Shown in pieces: positions 25,622-34,146 of a stretch of 64,000 bases of DNA (positions are counted from its first letter, which is position 1; every line of letters starts with the position of its first letter). The stretch is from the NCBI GenBank assembly GCA_029339505.1, contig JAQISU010000246.1, positions 1,886,501 through 1,950,500 on the forward strand. Reading direction: 5' to 3'. Both the position numbers and the translations under genes were made by a program. This stretch comes from Unio delphinus (taxonomy: Eukaryota > Mollusca > Bivalvia > Unionida > Unionidae). The notes beneath the pieces are model-generated. The model was not told where the DNA came from. It worked only from the letters and a program-made list of their open reading frames with translations, and searched no databases.

Positions 25622-26124
25622 CTACCACACGAATGAGATTCTCCGGTCGAAGTTTTTCGAAAAGGTTGTTGTGATTATACCATCCGCGACTTGTTTCACA
25701 GACATCGTATTAATATCAAAATATTTAGCGGCGGAACTCATTGACGGAAATTGTTTAATAATGTTATCACAAGACACTGTAACGGACCTCGGTGAGCGGT
25801 TCGTACTTCCTTGAGGATTTTTATTACAACAATTTTCTTGCTGAGTAACGATTCTTAAGTTGTCAACGCGGTTATCTAATTTATTTCCGTTGATATGGTC
25901 GATTACGAAGCCGCTACCGATATTCCCGTTGAAAATTTCAGCGATAAATCTGTGAGCGTAATAATTTTTTTTAATTGTTGTTTAACGTTACTAACCCTGA
26001 CTCTTATATACCCTGTATTATTAATTTTACCAAGAGGAACTTTTAGTCGTCGATGTCGGATAGTTCCATCTGGTGATGCAGCGTAGTTAACGTAGATCGG
26101 ATGCGAAACGTATTCGTCGTTCAT
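25622..26124 (-). pseudogene. HNH endonuclease with NUMOD-like tail, frameshifted
   Basis: The ATG at 26124 leads into HPIYVNYAASPDGTIRHRR and later a GYIRVRV stretch, the typical entry of phage-type HNH proteins. The frame breaks at an A8 run (about 25969-25976). In the next frame, HRFIAEIFNG, a VIDHINGNKLDNR core (D-H and N of the HNH fold) and LRIVTQQEN follow. A C-terminal segment with FPSMSSAAKYFDI looks like a NUMOD1 DNA-binding unit, ending at the stop at 25622. Such enzymes are usually homing endonucleases of phages and giant viruses. It sits between unknown genes, not in an intron. Confidence 0.7.
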
Positions 26125-26130
26125 TATATT

Positions 26131-26460
26131 TTATACAGGGTTTTCTTTGTCTAAATTATAGTTACAGTTTTTCTTATTTACGTAGTCGTGCGGAGATTTT
26201 ATAACTGCGGCGCGGTGATTAATATGTGTGTGCGTGTCGTAGTATCGTTTAAGCTCTCTGTATCGCTTACCGCCGCAATTTTTACACAATTGAGATTTTC
26301 CTCGCACACCACAGCTGATACAAGGTTGTGGACCGAGGCTTCCAGCGCGTACACGTTGCATATGATACCAACAAAAATCTTTTTTGGTTAATTTGTTACA
26401 CGGGGTTATTGATCCTATCATGAGCCACTTACAATGATTCATTATATAAATTACTTTCAT
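26131..26460 (-). CDS. Small zinc-binding protein
   Basis: A 109-residue frame starting at the ATG at 26460 (alternative ATG 26442). It has two Cys/His clusters: HCKWLM with PCNKL and FCWYHMQR, then CISCGVRGKSQLCKNCGGK. The second is a clear pair of CxxC knuckles of zinc-ribbon type. The stop lies six bases from the HNH start, so the two are probably co-transcribed. A nucleic-acid-binding role is likely but unproven. The frame has no lesion. Confidence 0.5.
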   Translation of the reverse strand: MKVIYIMNHCKWLMIGSITPCNKLTKKDFCWYHMQRVRAGSLGPQPCISCGVRGKSQLCKNCGGKRYRELKRYYDTHTHINHRAAVIKSPHDYVNKKNCNYNLDKENPV

Positions 26461-26483
26461 TTAAATACTTGTCTCAATTATAG

Positions 26484-29400
26484 ATGAAGCCATTTAAGAG
26501 ATTATCGAAAATTACGCCCTCGAGCAGGGGTAAATTTAATCTCGATAGAGTCTTGACTGATAGGCCAAAATAGTTAATAGGTGACCGAACTTTGATACGT
26601 AAAATCAGAGATTGCTTTAACGAGTTTAAACGCGACAGAGCAGCTCATTGTTGGTCAACATTTCGAATTGATGGCGGCGTTAATGCTGTTATGACAGATA
26701 AAGACGCAGCTGTAATAATCTCACATCTTGGGCCACGAATTTAATTTTTCAGAGTAAAATTTATTGTCCAAGTGGAAAACGGAGATTGGATTATCAGAGA
26801 TAAATTTGAACCAATCTCGAAAGATAAAAAAGCTGTCACTGTAAGTCGAGATTCCAAACCAGGGATTTTAACCGGAATCGACAAGCCATACTACGAGAGA
26901 TCTTATCCTGTAACAGCGGTTGTTTATGGAATTTATCCGTTAAATGATAAACCTGATATTGCAAAACTAGCACCGATGAAAACATCAGTGCGGTTGAACT
27001 GCGTAGCAGCGTGTATAATAGAACACTTTACAAATGCGTTACGGGGAAATAAATTAACTGATCTAAGACGTAAAAAAATAAATGATTGGGGGGAAACGGT
27101 GAACGAGCACGGGGCAACAATTCAACATTGGAACGAATATTAAAATTCCCAATACCGGTAACAACGATAACAGGCGAGATATTATATGACCCGAAATATA
27201 CATCAAGAGGAGCTCCAATCAAAATTGTTGATCATATCAAGCACGCGTGGACATCTGCGGTAACAATATTCCCCCGGGGCAGAACAGTAAAATACATCCC
27301 TGGCGAGCTCTCGTCGGAGGAGAAATTATTTGATTTTATTTACCAGTTGAGTAAAGACGATCCTGTGTCAGTGTGGCTACTTTACAGTTTTGAAGACTCA
27401 AAGGGCAGATTCGATCAGTTTGTATGACCAAACGGTGAATTTTACCGTACTGAAGCCCTACATGATGCGATGAAAAAACTAGCTAGTAGTTACTCGAAGA
27501 GTTTCTACGACGAACAATTATTAATAAATTGCTTTACACTTCCGTCGGTTGCAGCTCATTTCACGAGAAAGAGAAATCATTGGAAACCAACGCGAGATGA
27601 GTTTCTCACAGATGTCAGATCAAGTTGCATTGAGTATGGCTATGGTGGAATATGGAATACAAAATATGACAGCGGAAGTATCATTTCCGTTGATATGGTT
27701 GCGTGTTATACAGGACGTTTTCTCGGGTACGGAGAATGCGCTAAGTACTTTAAACGATTTGGACACCCCACACATGAGATGACCCGTGTTGCGATTAATG
27801 GTCCATTGCCCGATTTTGATTTAATCGGATTCGCTCGTGTGGTATCATTTGAACTGGCTACAGGACTTCATCCGTACTGTTATGTTTGGATTGGTAGACA
27901 CATCTCTGAAAAAAACTGGATGCCAATAGTGCTATTACGGTATATGATTGATTGCGGTATGCTAAAATCGTTGATTGTCAGCGAAGCAATTATATCATAT
28001 CGAGCGCAGACTGAGGTCTGGTTACCACAGCCTAATTTAGATGATATAATCAACGAAAACAAATAACAATTTCCCGATCTCGACGAAGAATATATATTGA
28101 AATGGGCCAAACAGCTATTTGAAAGTGAAAATCGACAAGCAAAATGTCTCGGTAGAAGAATAATCGGAAAGTTTACTCAAGGTGGAAAATACGACAATAC
28201 AAGATACTCTTCACGGTTGATTATATATAGCGCTGAGTACGATTTTATAATCGCGGATGTAACAAGTAAGATTATATATGTCCATCGTATAGACGCTTTC
28301 TTGTCCAATGGAACCAAATTAGGTACAATTGTTACTTTCAGCGATGGATACAATCTTCAGTATACACATTTGAGAGCATCTATGCTGGCTTATGCTTCTA
28401 TTAATTTATTTTCGATGATAAACAGATTCCCTGAATTTGCCGTTAGAGTCGCAAATGATTCATTTTACATAAACACGAAACACAGCGAAGCAGTGGCTGA
28501 ATTCACTGGTTGTAACGAGAGTTGGGGGTCGTGGAATATTAAAAAAAGAAACATTAAGAGATTACTCTGAATCAGCAGATGTTACGATTAAAGATAGTTA
28601 TTTACACGGTGAAAATATATCAGAGCGCTCTAATGCACCCTCAATATCTGATCCAATATGCCGATATAAGACCGTTTATTTAAACGGTTGTGGCAGGTCA
28701 GGAAAGACGACTCGTGTAATTGAATTGTTTTGTGGGAAAACCTCTACAAATATGACTGTGCTAACACCGACACACAGACTGGCCAGAGAAATGAAACAAC
28801 GAGGGGTAAATGCCTGTACGTATCACAGCTTCTTTCGCTGGAAAGGCGATGAATGGACCCCTGAACGAATGGGCGAAAAATATATCCCTGAAGTCATTAT
28901 TTGGGATGAGATATGTACGGTATCGTTGCATGTATTACAAAGATTTCTTGATTGGCTGTTACTGGCGAATACAGCGGTGATAATGTGCGGCGATTATGGT
29001 CAACCACCGCCATTTGTCAGTTTATCCCCACATGATTGCTAAAGACTGATGTAAACTATTACGAAGAAATTAACACCGACCACAGAGCACTTGATGACCA
29101 ATTACGTGAGTTCAAGAAGCTAATTAGATTACAACCGGATAAAATTCAATGTGAAATAGCGCGTAAAATAATTTCGGAAACTCCCATGAATGATTTCTGA
29201 GAAACGTGAAGACCAAACGATTTGATAGTAGCAAGTAGAAAGATAGTCAGAGATATACTTCAGATAAAGTTATTCGAATTACATAAAAAAATTCGCAACA
29301 CTTCCAGTGCCGCTGTGTTATAAGCCTTTTGATACACGGCGACAAAATATCGAAGTTGATATTCCTGGGCAGCGCGAAAAGCAGATTCTCGTGCTAAATG

Positions 29401-29639
29401 ATATTGTGTTGGTTGAAATCAGCGTTGTCGAAGATACATTGCGCGATGATAAATCCCCTTGGACGCTAGGTTACGCAGCAACAGTACACTCCTCACAGGG
29501 ATTAACTATATCAGACACAATTGTTTGGATTATAGATAATTGTATATCGTGGTCAAATTTAATTTACTTGTCGGTGTCCAGATTACGAAGAATAAATCAG
29601 CTTCGAAGAGTTGTTCTTGATGATAATAACTTGTCTTGA
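26484..29639 (+). pseudogene. DNA polymerase (PolB-like) fused to SF1 helicase, broken
   Basis: One plus-strand gene of about 1,050 codons is traceable from the ATG at 26484 through in-frame TAG and TAA stops (about 26571 and 26742) and several frame changes. Polymerase-like segments are SVDMVACYTGRFLG (27686, motif A place), THLRASMLAYASINLFSM (28366, motif B place) and RVANDSFYI (28446, motif C with ANDS instead of DTDS). The gene then continues into a P-loop helicase: GCGRSGKTTR (about 28690, Walker A), PTHRLAREM, VIIWDEI (28893, Walker B), CGDYGQPPP, and HSSQGLTI with a VSRL box near the end. A replicase fused to a RecD/Pif1-like helicase differs from the usual protein-primed Polinton polymerase. 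The motif assignment is mine and needs a profile search. Confidence 0.6.
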
Positions 29640-29659
29640 GTGTAACAGACGAAAAGGTG

Positions 29660-30603
29660 CTAGTTAAGACCACGCGGCGGTAATTGAGTATCTTCGGGTA
29701 TCACTTGTAGCTGTTGTCGAGTAAATCCTCGCTGAGGAGCAGTTGAATCCAATTTATAGATTGCTGGTCTACCCGTAGATCGTATTGTGCCGGATATTTT
29801 AAGCGCGGTGACACTCCAAATAGGAGCAGTAGCTCTTTTTTTTACCACCTTCGAGCTCTGGTTTGTCTAAATACCTAACAGTAACATTGCCGAGAATTGG
29901 TTGTTTTGAAAAATCTTTTTGTGGTTTTTCAAGTATATACTTTTTTTAAATCGCGTTGTTAGGTTTCATGTTGATTGTTTTAGTAATCTCATTATTCAGC
30001 GCGGTAATCACAACTGGTAATCTCTTGACCCATTCACGAGATCGTTTATCCTGAATAAATTCCTTCGCATATTGATATCCGAATAACTGCTCAGCAAGTG
30101 TACGATGAAATCGTTCAACAATTGCCTGATCGCGATGTAGTGCAGTATGCCCTCGTCTGATAGTAACATTATGATGTTTCATTGTTGATAACACTGCACC
30201 CTGAAATTCCTTGCCAGGATCAACTTGTAATAGATTTGGCCAGCGCAGAGGATCCCTTCGATAAATCCTTTCAAACGCAGAAGCTACTTCAGTTGATGAT
30301 TTTGTTTTTAGCGGTTCTGCTTGTTTGTATCGACTCGCAACATCAACTACGGTTAGCGCGTATTTGTAAACACCATCATGCGGCAGAAATAATATATCAG
30401 CTTGATGAACTTCATTAGGTACGCTCACATTAAAAACCGAGTAGTTAATTTGTTTAGGCGGAGGTAGATAAATTTGCCATATCGGTTGTTTGGATAACCA
30501 GTCCGCTGCTGTAGTATTTTTCACCTTCGCGGCGCTAGCGAGTTTACCGATTGCTGCCTTTACCCCTCCAGTATCCTTTTGGGGAATAATAAATTTTGTC
30601 CAT
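29660..30603 (-). pseudogene. Retroviral-type (rve) integrase, frameshifted
   Basis: The ATG at 30603 opens MDKIYYSPKGYWRGK, which is typical of Polinton integrases. A one-base shift near 30555 leads into the main frame (30524-29946) with HQADILF (first catalytic Asp), LLQVDPGKEF (second Asp) and QAIVERFHRTL (catalytic Glu). So the DDE triad is intact. Two A-run shifts (about 29945 and 29840) separate the C-terminal SH3-like part (APIWSVTALKI) that ends in VIPEDTQLPP. Unlike the inner integrase, it has no chromodomain. It would have joined the TIRs to target DNA with a short duplication. Confidence 0.8.
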
Positions 30604-30604
30604 G

Positions 30605-31107
30605 TTATATACTATCACCTAACATTAATTTACCTTTCATGGCAGTTTTTATCAACCACGAAGCTAATTTTTCTCTGAATGATTTACCGGGAATTTTATT
30701 TATCGCGTGAATTAAATTTACATCTGCGAGATGACGTTATTGTAAATCGCCGCTTCGATATGCTATATCATGTATTCTACATGCTTCATCGATGGCGTTT
30801 ATTGGTTCTTCACCACGTCGAGGTTGGTTTTGGTCATTGAGTCTGATATCGAATCTAGTTCCTGGTCCACAGTAACTATACCCTGGAAGATGTTTTTCTC
30901 CTGGATACTTCGCCCATGGTGTTCCTGGAAGCTTTACTAACTTGGCTGCAATATCACCTCCAACTTTTTTAAAAAAATCTAAATTTCTTTGTACTACATT
31001 TTACGCACCTACCAAAAAGTGTCGAGCAGTTATTTTTAGTTGAAATTGTCGCCAAGTCGTCTGTGCCAGTACGCGCCTTACATTTTACACAATATAGATC
31101 CAAAATA
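30605..31107 (-). pseudogene. Zinc-ribbon (DUF5679-like) plus phospholipase A2-like protein
   Basis: The frame starts near 31107 without an ATG. It carries YCVKCKARTGT and, further on, CVKCSTKKF, a four-Cys ribbon like DUF5679. After a Phe/Lys stretch come the PLA2 landmarks: YCGPGTRFD (calcium-loop-like) and DEACRIHDIAY (catalytic His-Asp helix). An in-frame TAA lies at about 30735, inside GDLQ-stop-RHL. The stop at 30605 is one base from the integrase start, so the two form a tight pair. PLA2 of this type in parvovirus VP1 opens endosomal membranes during entry, and a like role here is inferred. The stop and missing ATG make this copy inactive. Confidence 0.65.
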
Positions 31108-31124
31108 TTAATAAGTTATATCTA

Positions 31125-31349
31125 ATGAAAGTGATTGATTTCTCAGCTACCCGACGACAGGAACCTATTAAACACCATACGATGTTGCCGAATTCAATTA
31201 GAATGATTATAATCGGACTATCTGGAAGTGGCAAGACACAACTGCTACTTAATTTGATAACAAGATGGATGAAATGGAACAAATTATACTTGGTCGCCCC
31301 GAGTGTAGACGTTTTGCGATGCCACGACGTGTTTAAGGATTACAACGTG
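31125..31349 (+). pseudogene. Outer-element packaging ATPase, 5' part
   Basis: It starts at the ATG at 31125. The N-terminal region has IIIGLSGSGKTQLLL, the Walker A P-loop of FtsK/HerA-type packaging ATPases, then YLVAPS. After 75 codons the gene is cut by the inner element at the AACGTG target (31344-31349), and reading continues into TIR sequence to a stop at 31433. The remainder resumes in the same frame at 51884. The enzyme would pump DNA into capsids. The insertion ends its function. Confidence 0.8.
31344..31349. repeat. Inner-element target duplication, left
   Basis: AACGTG precedes the TIR directly and is repeated at 51884-51889. The duplicated bases are codons of the interrupted ATPase gene. 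Confidence 0.95.
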
Positions 31350-31692
31350 AGTAGTGTATGGGGATACTCTAGCGTCAATGGGAAAATCCTATGTAAAACA
31401 GCTTGGGAACATCTAGCGTCAAGGGGAATTTAACATGGTGGGGACTATCTAGCGTCAAGGGAAATTTAACATGGTGGGACTATCTAGCGTCAAGGGAAAT
31501 TGAACATGGTGGGACTATCTAGCGTCAAGGGAAATTGAACATGGTGGGACTATCTAGCGTCAAGGGGAATTGAACAGAGTGGGACTATATAGCGTCAAGG
31601 GAAATATAACATGGGAAATAAAACAAGGAAAAAAGGGGTGGCAATGAAAGCTACTATCTTTTCGAGACTTATGAGTGGCCCTGAAAAGGACC
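31350..31692. repeat. Inner-element left TIR
   Basis: 343 bp, matching the reverse complement of 51541-51883 except at 31690. Inside are about seven copies of a core CTAGCGTCAA, most in a 35-bp unit (GTGGGACTATCTAGCGTCAA then GGGAAATTGAACATG). The innermost end holds a histone-like stem-loop read on the minus strand. Confidence 0.97.
31677..31692 (-). terminator. Histone-type 3' stem-loop, copy 1
   Basis: On the minus strand: GGTCCT-TTTC-AGGGCC, then ACTCA and, after a short gap, CTCGAAAAGAT. The stem is 6 bp (one G-T pair) and the loop 4 nt. It begins 28 nt after the stop of the minus-strand gene at 31720-31953. The layout equals that of metazoan replication-dependent histone mRNAs. Confidence 0.8.
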
Positions 31693-31719
31693 GTTAGGTG
31701 TAATGTTAACGTTGTCTTG

Positions 31720-31953
31720 TTAACACAGAGGACATCTTACAGATCTTCTTCTCTTCCTTAAACTTCTCCTTACTGTGGGTCCATAGAAGAGAACTCTCTT
31801 CAAGCAACCTTGTCTTTCCACATAGACTCTTCTCTTCCAATAGGCTGTCTCCGTCCTATCAATGACACTCCATGATGATCTGACATACATGGGTATGTCA
31901 GTCCTAAACAGCATACTTGACACAAGGGTTGACGATTCAACATTAGTCCACAT
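31720..31953 (-). CDS. Small basic protein, terminal gene 1
   Basis: A 77-residue frame from the ATG at 31953. No domain is recognised. The C-terminal third is very basic (RRSLRKRRRSVRCPLC) and could be a nuclear-localisation or nucleic-acid-binding tail. A TATAAATA lies on the minus strand at 31996-32003, about 45 nt upstream of the ATG, and a histone-type stem-loop lies 28 nt past the stop, so the transcription unit is well defined despite the small size. It is divergent from the next gene across a 218-bp promoter region. Confidence 0.55.
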   Translation of the reverse strand: MWTNVESSTLVSSMLFRTDIPMYVRSSWSVIDRTETAYWKRRVYVERQGCLKRVLFYGPTVRRSLRKRRRSVRCPLC

Positions 31954-31995
31954 CTTCTGATGAGAACAGGTGAATTGAATGCCGTGTACTGCGGT

Positions 31996-32123
31996 TATTT
32001 ATAGGGGAAGAGCGGATTGAAACGGATTGAGTGTATCCACCAATCCAAACGTGCGTTACAAAAGTCAGACACAGCCATCCAATCGGAAGAGAGCAGTCTG
32101 TGACGTCACCTTTTCTATATAGA
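31996..32123. promoter_or_regulatory. Divergent promoter with CRE and CCAAT-like boxes
   Basis: TATAAATA on the minus strand at 31996-32003 serves the left gene. CTATATAGA on the plus strand at 32115-32123 serves the gene at 32172. Between them are a perfect CRE palindrome TGACGTCA (32101-32108) and two CCAAT-type boxes (32040 and 32077). Confidence 0.6.
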
Positions 32124-32171
32124 GGTACTAGCGCCTGTGCGCAGTCAATCGATTCAAGAGAGTTGTCAATC

Positions 32172-32810
32172 ATGGCGGACAGTAAGAAGACAATGAATTG
32201 GAGTGAGACAGGAGTAGAGACAGCAAGTCATGGACCAACAGTGACTACTAAAGTCACGACAAATCTACATCCAGAAGAAGTGGATTTTAACTGGGATATT
32301 GTGGATTTTTTAACATCGCAAGAATTTATTCCGGAACCTTCGTTGCCTTCTGTATCTTCTTATGGACACGTCGATGATTTTAAGCAGAGACAAAAAGAAG
32401 CATTGGAGCGATTTTTACAACAACAGAAAGTAGAAGAACAAGCTTTTCTTATGCAACAGCAGGAAGAAGAAGAAGCAAGAAGAAAACACCAGGAAGAAAC
32501 AGTAGCAGCAACGGAGAAGAATGAAGACCAAGGACAGAAAGAAAATAGTGAAAATCAAACGGTTACGACGGTACTTTTAGATATTTTAGCTGAGTTAAAG
32601 AGTCTGAAACAAATGTATCAGACTTCTTTATCACGACCGAAGAGAAAAAGACCTTCTCGAGCGAAACAACCCGATCTCTCTGTGACTACGTCTACCTTAC
32701 CACCGTTAGTGATTTCTACCAAATCATTGACAGGAACCACCAGTCCCGAAGTAGGCCTTGGCCGTGGCAAAGGCTTAAGACAGCTCAAGAGGATTTCATC
32801 CCGTTTCTGA
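32172..32810 (+). CDS. Coiled-coil protein, terminal gene 2
   Basis: The ATG at 32172 (MADSKKTMNWSETG) is 55 nt past a TATA box. Upstream in-frame codons lack an ATG, so this start is preferred. The protein has 212 residues: an acidic N-terminus with DFNWDIVDFLTSQEF, which resembles a short acidic activation or binding motif; a Gln/Glu-rich coiled coil (about residues 75-125); a Leu-rich helix (LLDILAELKSLKQMY); then a basic patch (RPKRKRPSRAK), a likely nuclear signal. No family is recognised. It could be a regulatory protein. The transcript likely ends at the histone-type stem-loop 33 nt after the stop. Confidence 0.7.
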   Translation: MADSKKTMNWSETGVETASHGPTVTTKVTTNLHPEEVDFNWDIVDFLTSQEFIPEPSLPSVSSYGHVDDFKQRQKEALERFLQQQKVEEQAFLMQQQEEEEARRKHQEETVAATEKNEDQGQKENSENQTVTTVLLDILAELKSLKQMYQTSLSRPKRKRPSRAKQPDLSVTTSTLPPLVISTKSLTGTTSPEVGLGRGKGLRQLKRISSRF

Positions 32811-32843
32811 GTTTGTTTTGTTTTAAATACACAAAACACCAAC

Positions 32844-32859
32844 GGTCCTTTTCAGGACC
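32844..32859 (+). terminator. Histone-type 3' stem-loop, copy 2
   Basis: GGTCCT-TTTC-AGGACC: six perfect pairs and a TTTC loop, preceded by ACACCAAC and followed by ACTCCA. A purine-rich CGAAAAGAAAT lies at 32873-32883. It starts 33 nt after the stop at 32808-32810. Of 32811-33120, the remainder holds a block shared with 50371-50395 and, on the minus strand, an AATAAA near 33032 for the next gene. Confidence 0.85.
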
Positions 32860-33120
32860 ACTCCAATTATTTCGAAAAGAAATACTATGTCAATTGCCTA
32901 TTTCAATGAAAACTCAAAAGTCCTTTATGTTTTTAAAAACCCATGATGTACGTGTGAGTGAATGAATGTGTGAGTGTAGGTAATTATACTATCAAATCAA
33001 AACCAAGAGACACTTACGTTTTTTCTCTTTAGTTTATTCTAGTACAAACGACACAATTCAATATCACAACATAACATAACACAAGACCACTTTAAAAAAG
33101 TTCATAGGTTTTCTTCTGTT

Positions 33121-33603
33121 TCACTCTTTCTGTTTTTTCATTTTCTTTACTGTCACAGCTTTTTTTTCTTCCTCTTCACTTTCGTTTCGTCTTCTTTTCT
33201 TGTTTTTGTGAACGTGACGGGGTTCTTCCTTGGAGGAGGGTACCTCTTTCTCCTCCTGTTCAGAATTTCTTTCCTCCTCCTCCTCCTCTTCCTCCACCTC
33301 CTCCTCCTCCTCCTGCTCCTGTTGTTTCTTAGGGCAGTTTGGAGACCAATGTCCTTTCTCTTTACAATAATAACAGGTATCTTGACTTTTGTCTCTATTG
33401 TAGCCTTTTTTATTTTTGTTACGATCTGAACATTCTGTAGCCCAATGTCCTTTCTTCTTACAGATATAGCAAGTATCTTGACTTTTATCTCGATAGGAGG
33501 GAGAGTAGGCTGTCGGTTGGTCTGACGAAAACTTTCGTATGACCCCACGTAAAGCTCTAATGAGAAGTTCCACTTGTGTAGGTTCTTCCATCGTTCTGGT
33601 CAA
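33121..33603 (-). CDS. Double CCHC zinc-knuckle acidic protein
   Basis: A 160-residue frame from the ATG at 33603 (alternative 33591). Two zinc knuckles, CYICKKKGHWATEC and CYYCKEKGHWSPNC, each follow a repeated DKSQDTC stretch, so the knuckle has been duplicated. A long Glu run and a Lys/Arg-rich tail (KNKKRRRNESEEEE) follow. CCHC knuckles bind single-stranded nucleic acid, as in retroviral nucleocapsid. A TATATATAAA lies on the minus strand near 33645-33655, and an AATAAA near 33032 may give the 3' end, so this gene does not use a histone-type end. Role unknown; replication or RNA binding is possible. Confidence 0.7.
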   Translation of the reverse strand: MTRTMEEPTQVELLIRALRGVIRKFSSDQPTAYSPSYRDKSQDTCYICKKKGHWATECSDRNKNKKGYNRDKSQDTCYYCKEKGHWSPNCPKKQQEQEEEEEVEEEEEEEERNSEQEEKEVPSSKEEPRHVHKNKKRRRNESEEEEKKAVTVKKMKKQKE

Positions 33604-33642
33604 TGTGAGAGTGAAAGGAATACTGAACCGTTAGACACTAAC

Positions 33643-33699
33643 CCTTTATATATATGCACGGATCGAACATGAATATATAGGGGTTATGGTCTTTAAAAG
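33643..33699. promoter_or_regulatory. Divergent promoter of zinc-knuckle and polymerase genes
   Basis: TATATATAAA (minus strand, about 33645-33655) faces the zinc-knuckle gene. TATATAG (33673-33680) or TTTAAAAGG (33692-33699) faces the gene at 33727. Confidence 0.5.
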
Positions 33700-33726
33700 G
33701 TAGTCATTTGACTTTTTGCAGACAAG

Positions 33727-34146
33727 ATGAAAAGGTCACATCATGCTGTGGAGAAAGGAAAAGACAGTAAGAGACAGAAACGTAATGTATCGCCTAGTAC
33801 AGTAGCTGAAGTCTTGGCTCAAATTCATGCCAGTGATTTTGAAGATGACATGAGTGAGCCCGAATTTACACCTAAGCAATCGACGTCCAAGCAAAGTACA
33901 CTACCCTTAGTTAACCCTGAAAATTACTATCACATTCGAGAGACAGAAAAGCGTTCCTCTCGAAAATTTAGAACAACGGCTTACACGTATGCCGTAAAGT
34001 TTAAAGATTTCAAGTCCAATGTACCTTTGGAGAATACAGAAGGGTTCATTACTGAGGTGTGGGATTCTGTGTTAACTGCACTGAAACAGCAATGTCAAGC
34101 CAAAGAAGACGATCGCTTGAGACTTTTATTCATCACGATAATTTAA
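33727..34146 (+). CDS. N-terminal part of the polymerase gene, in another frame
   Basis: The frame opens at the ATG at 33727 and runs 139 codons, overlapping the polymerase frame by 88 bases. The first 30 residues are basic, then comes a low-complexity linker. Residues 80-137 contain TAYTYAVKFKDF and DDRLRLLFI, the start of a conserved N-terminal region that I know from Polinton polymerases. The second half of that region, SPVWIEF onward, is found in the +2 frame within 34140-34230. I therefore read it as the true N-terminus of the polymerase, separated by a one-base lesion, a recoding event or a small intron near 34125-34146. It could alternatively be an independent small gene. Confidence 0.55.
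   Translation: MKRSHHAVEKGKDSKRQKRNVSPSTVAEVLAQIHASDFEDDMSEPEFTPKQSTSKQSTLPLVNPENYYHIRETEKRSSRKFRTTAYTYAVKFKDFKSNVPLENTEGFITEVWDSVLTALKQQCQAKEDDRLRLLFITII

Noticed and set aside
31350..31433. About 28 codons that extend the outer ATPase 5' part after 31349
   Set aside because: This is TIR sequence read through by chance; the same codons appear at the other TIR on the opposite strand.
32031..32171. 47-codon N-terminal extension of terminal gene 2
   Set aside because: It has no ATG start and spans the CRE and TATA boxes of the divergent promoter.
33153..33548. 131-codon second frame within the zinc-knuckle gene
   Set aside because: It is an Arg/Lys-rich shadow of the same repetitive sequence, while the other frame has two perfect CCHC knuckles.
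34125..34146. Programmed ribosomal frameshift in the polymerase
   Set aside because: No X-XXY-YYZ heptamer in the right phase and no clear downstream pseudoknot, so kept only as one option.
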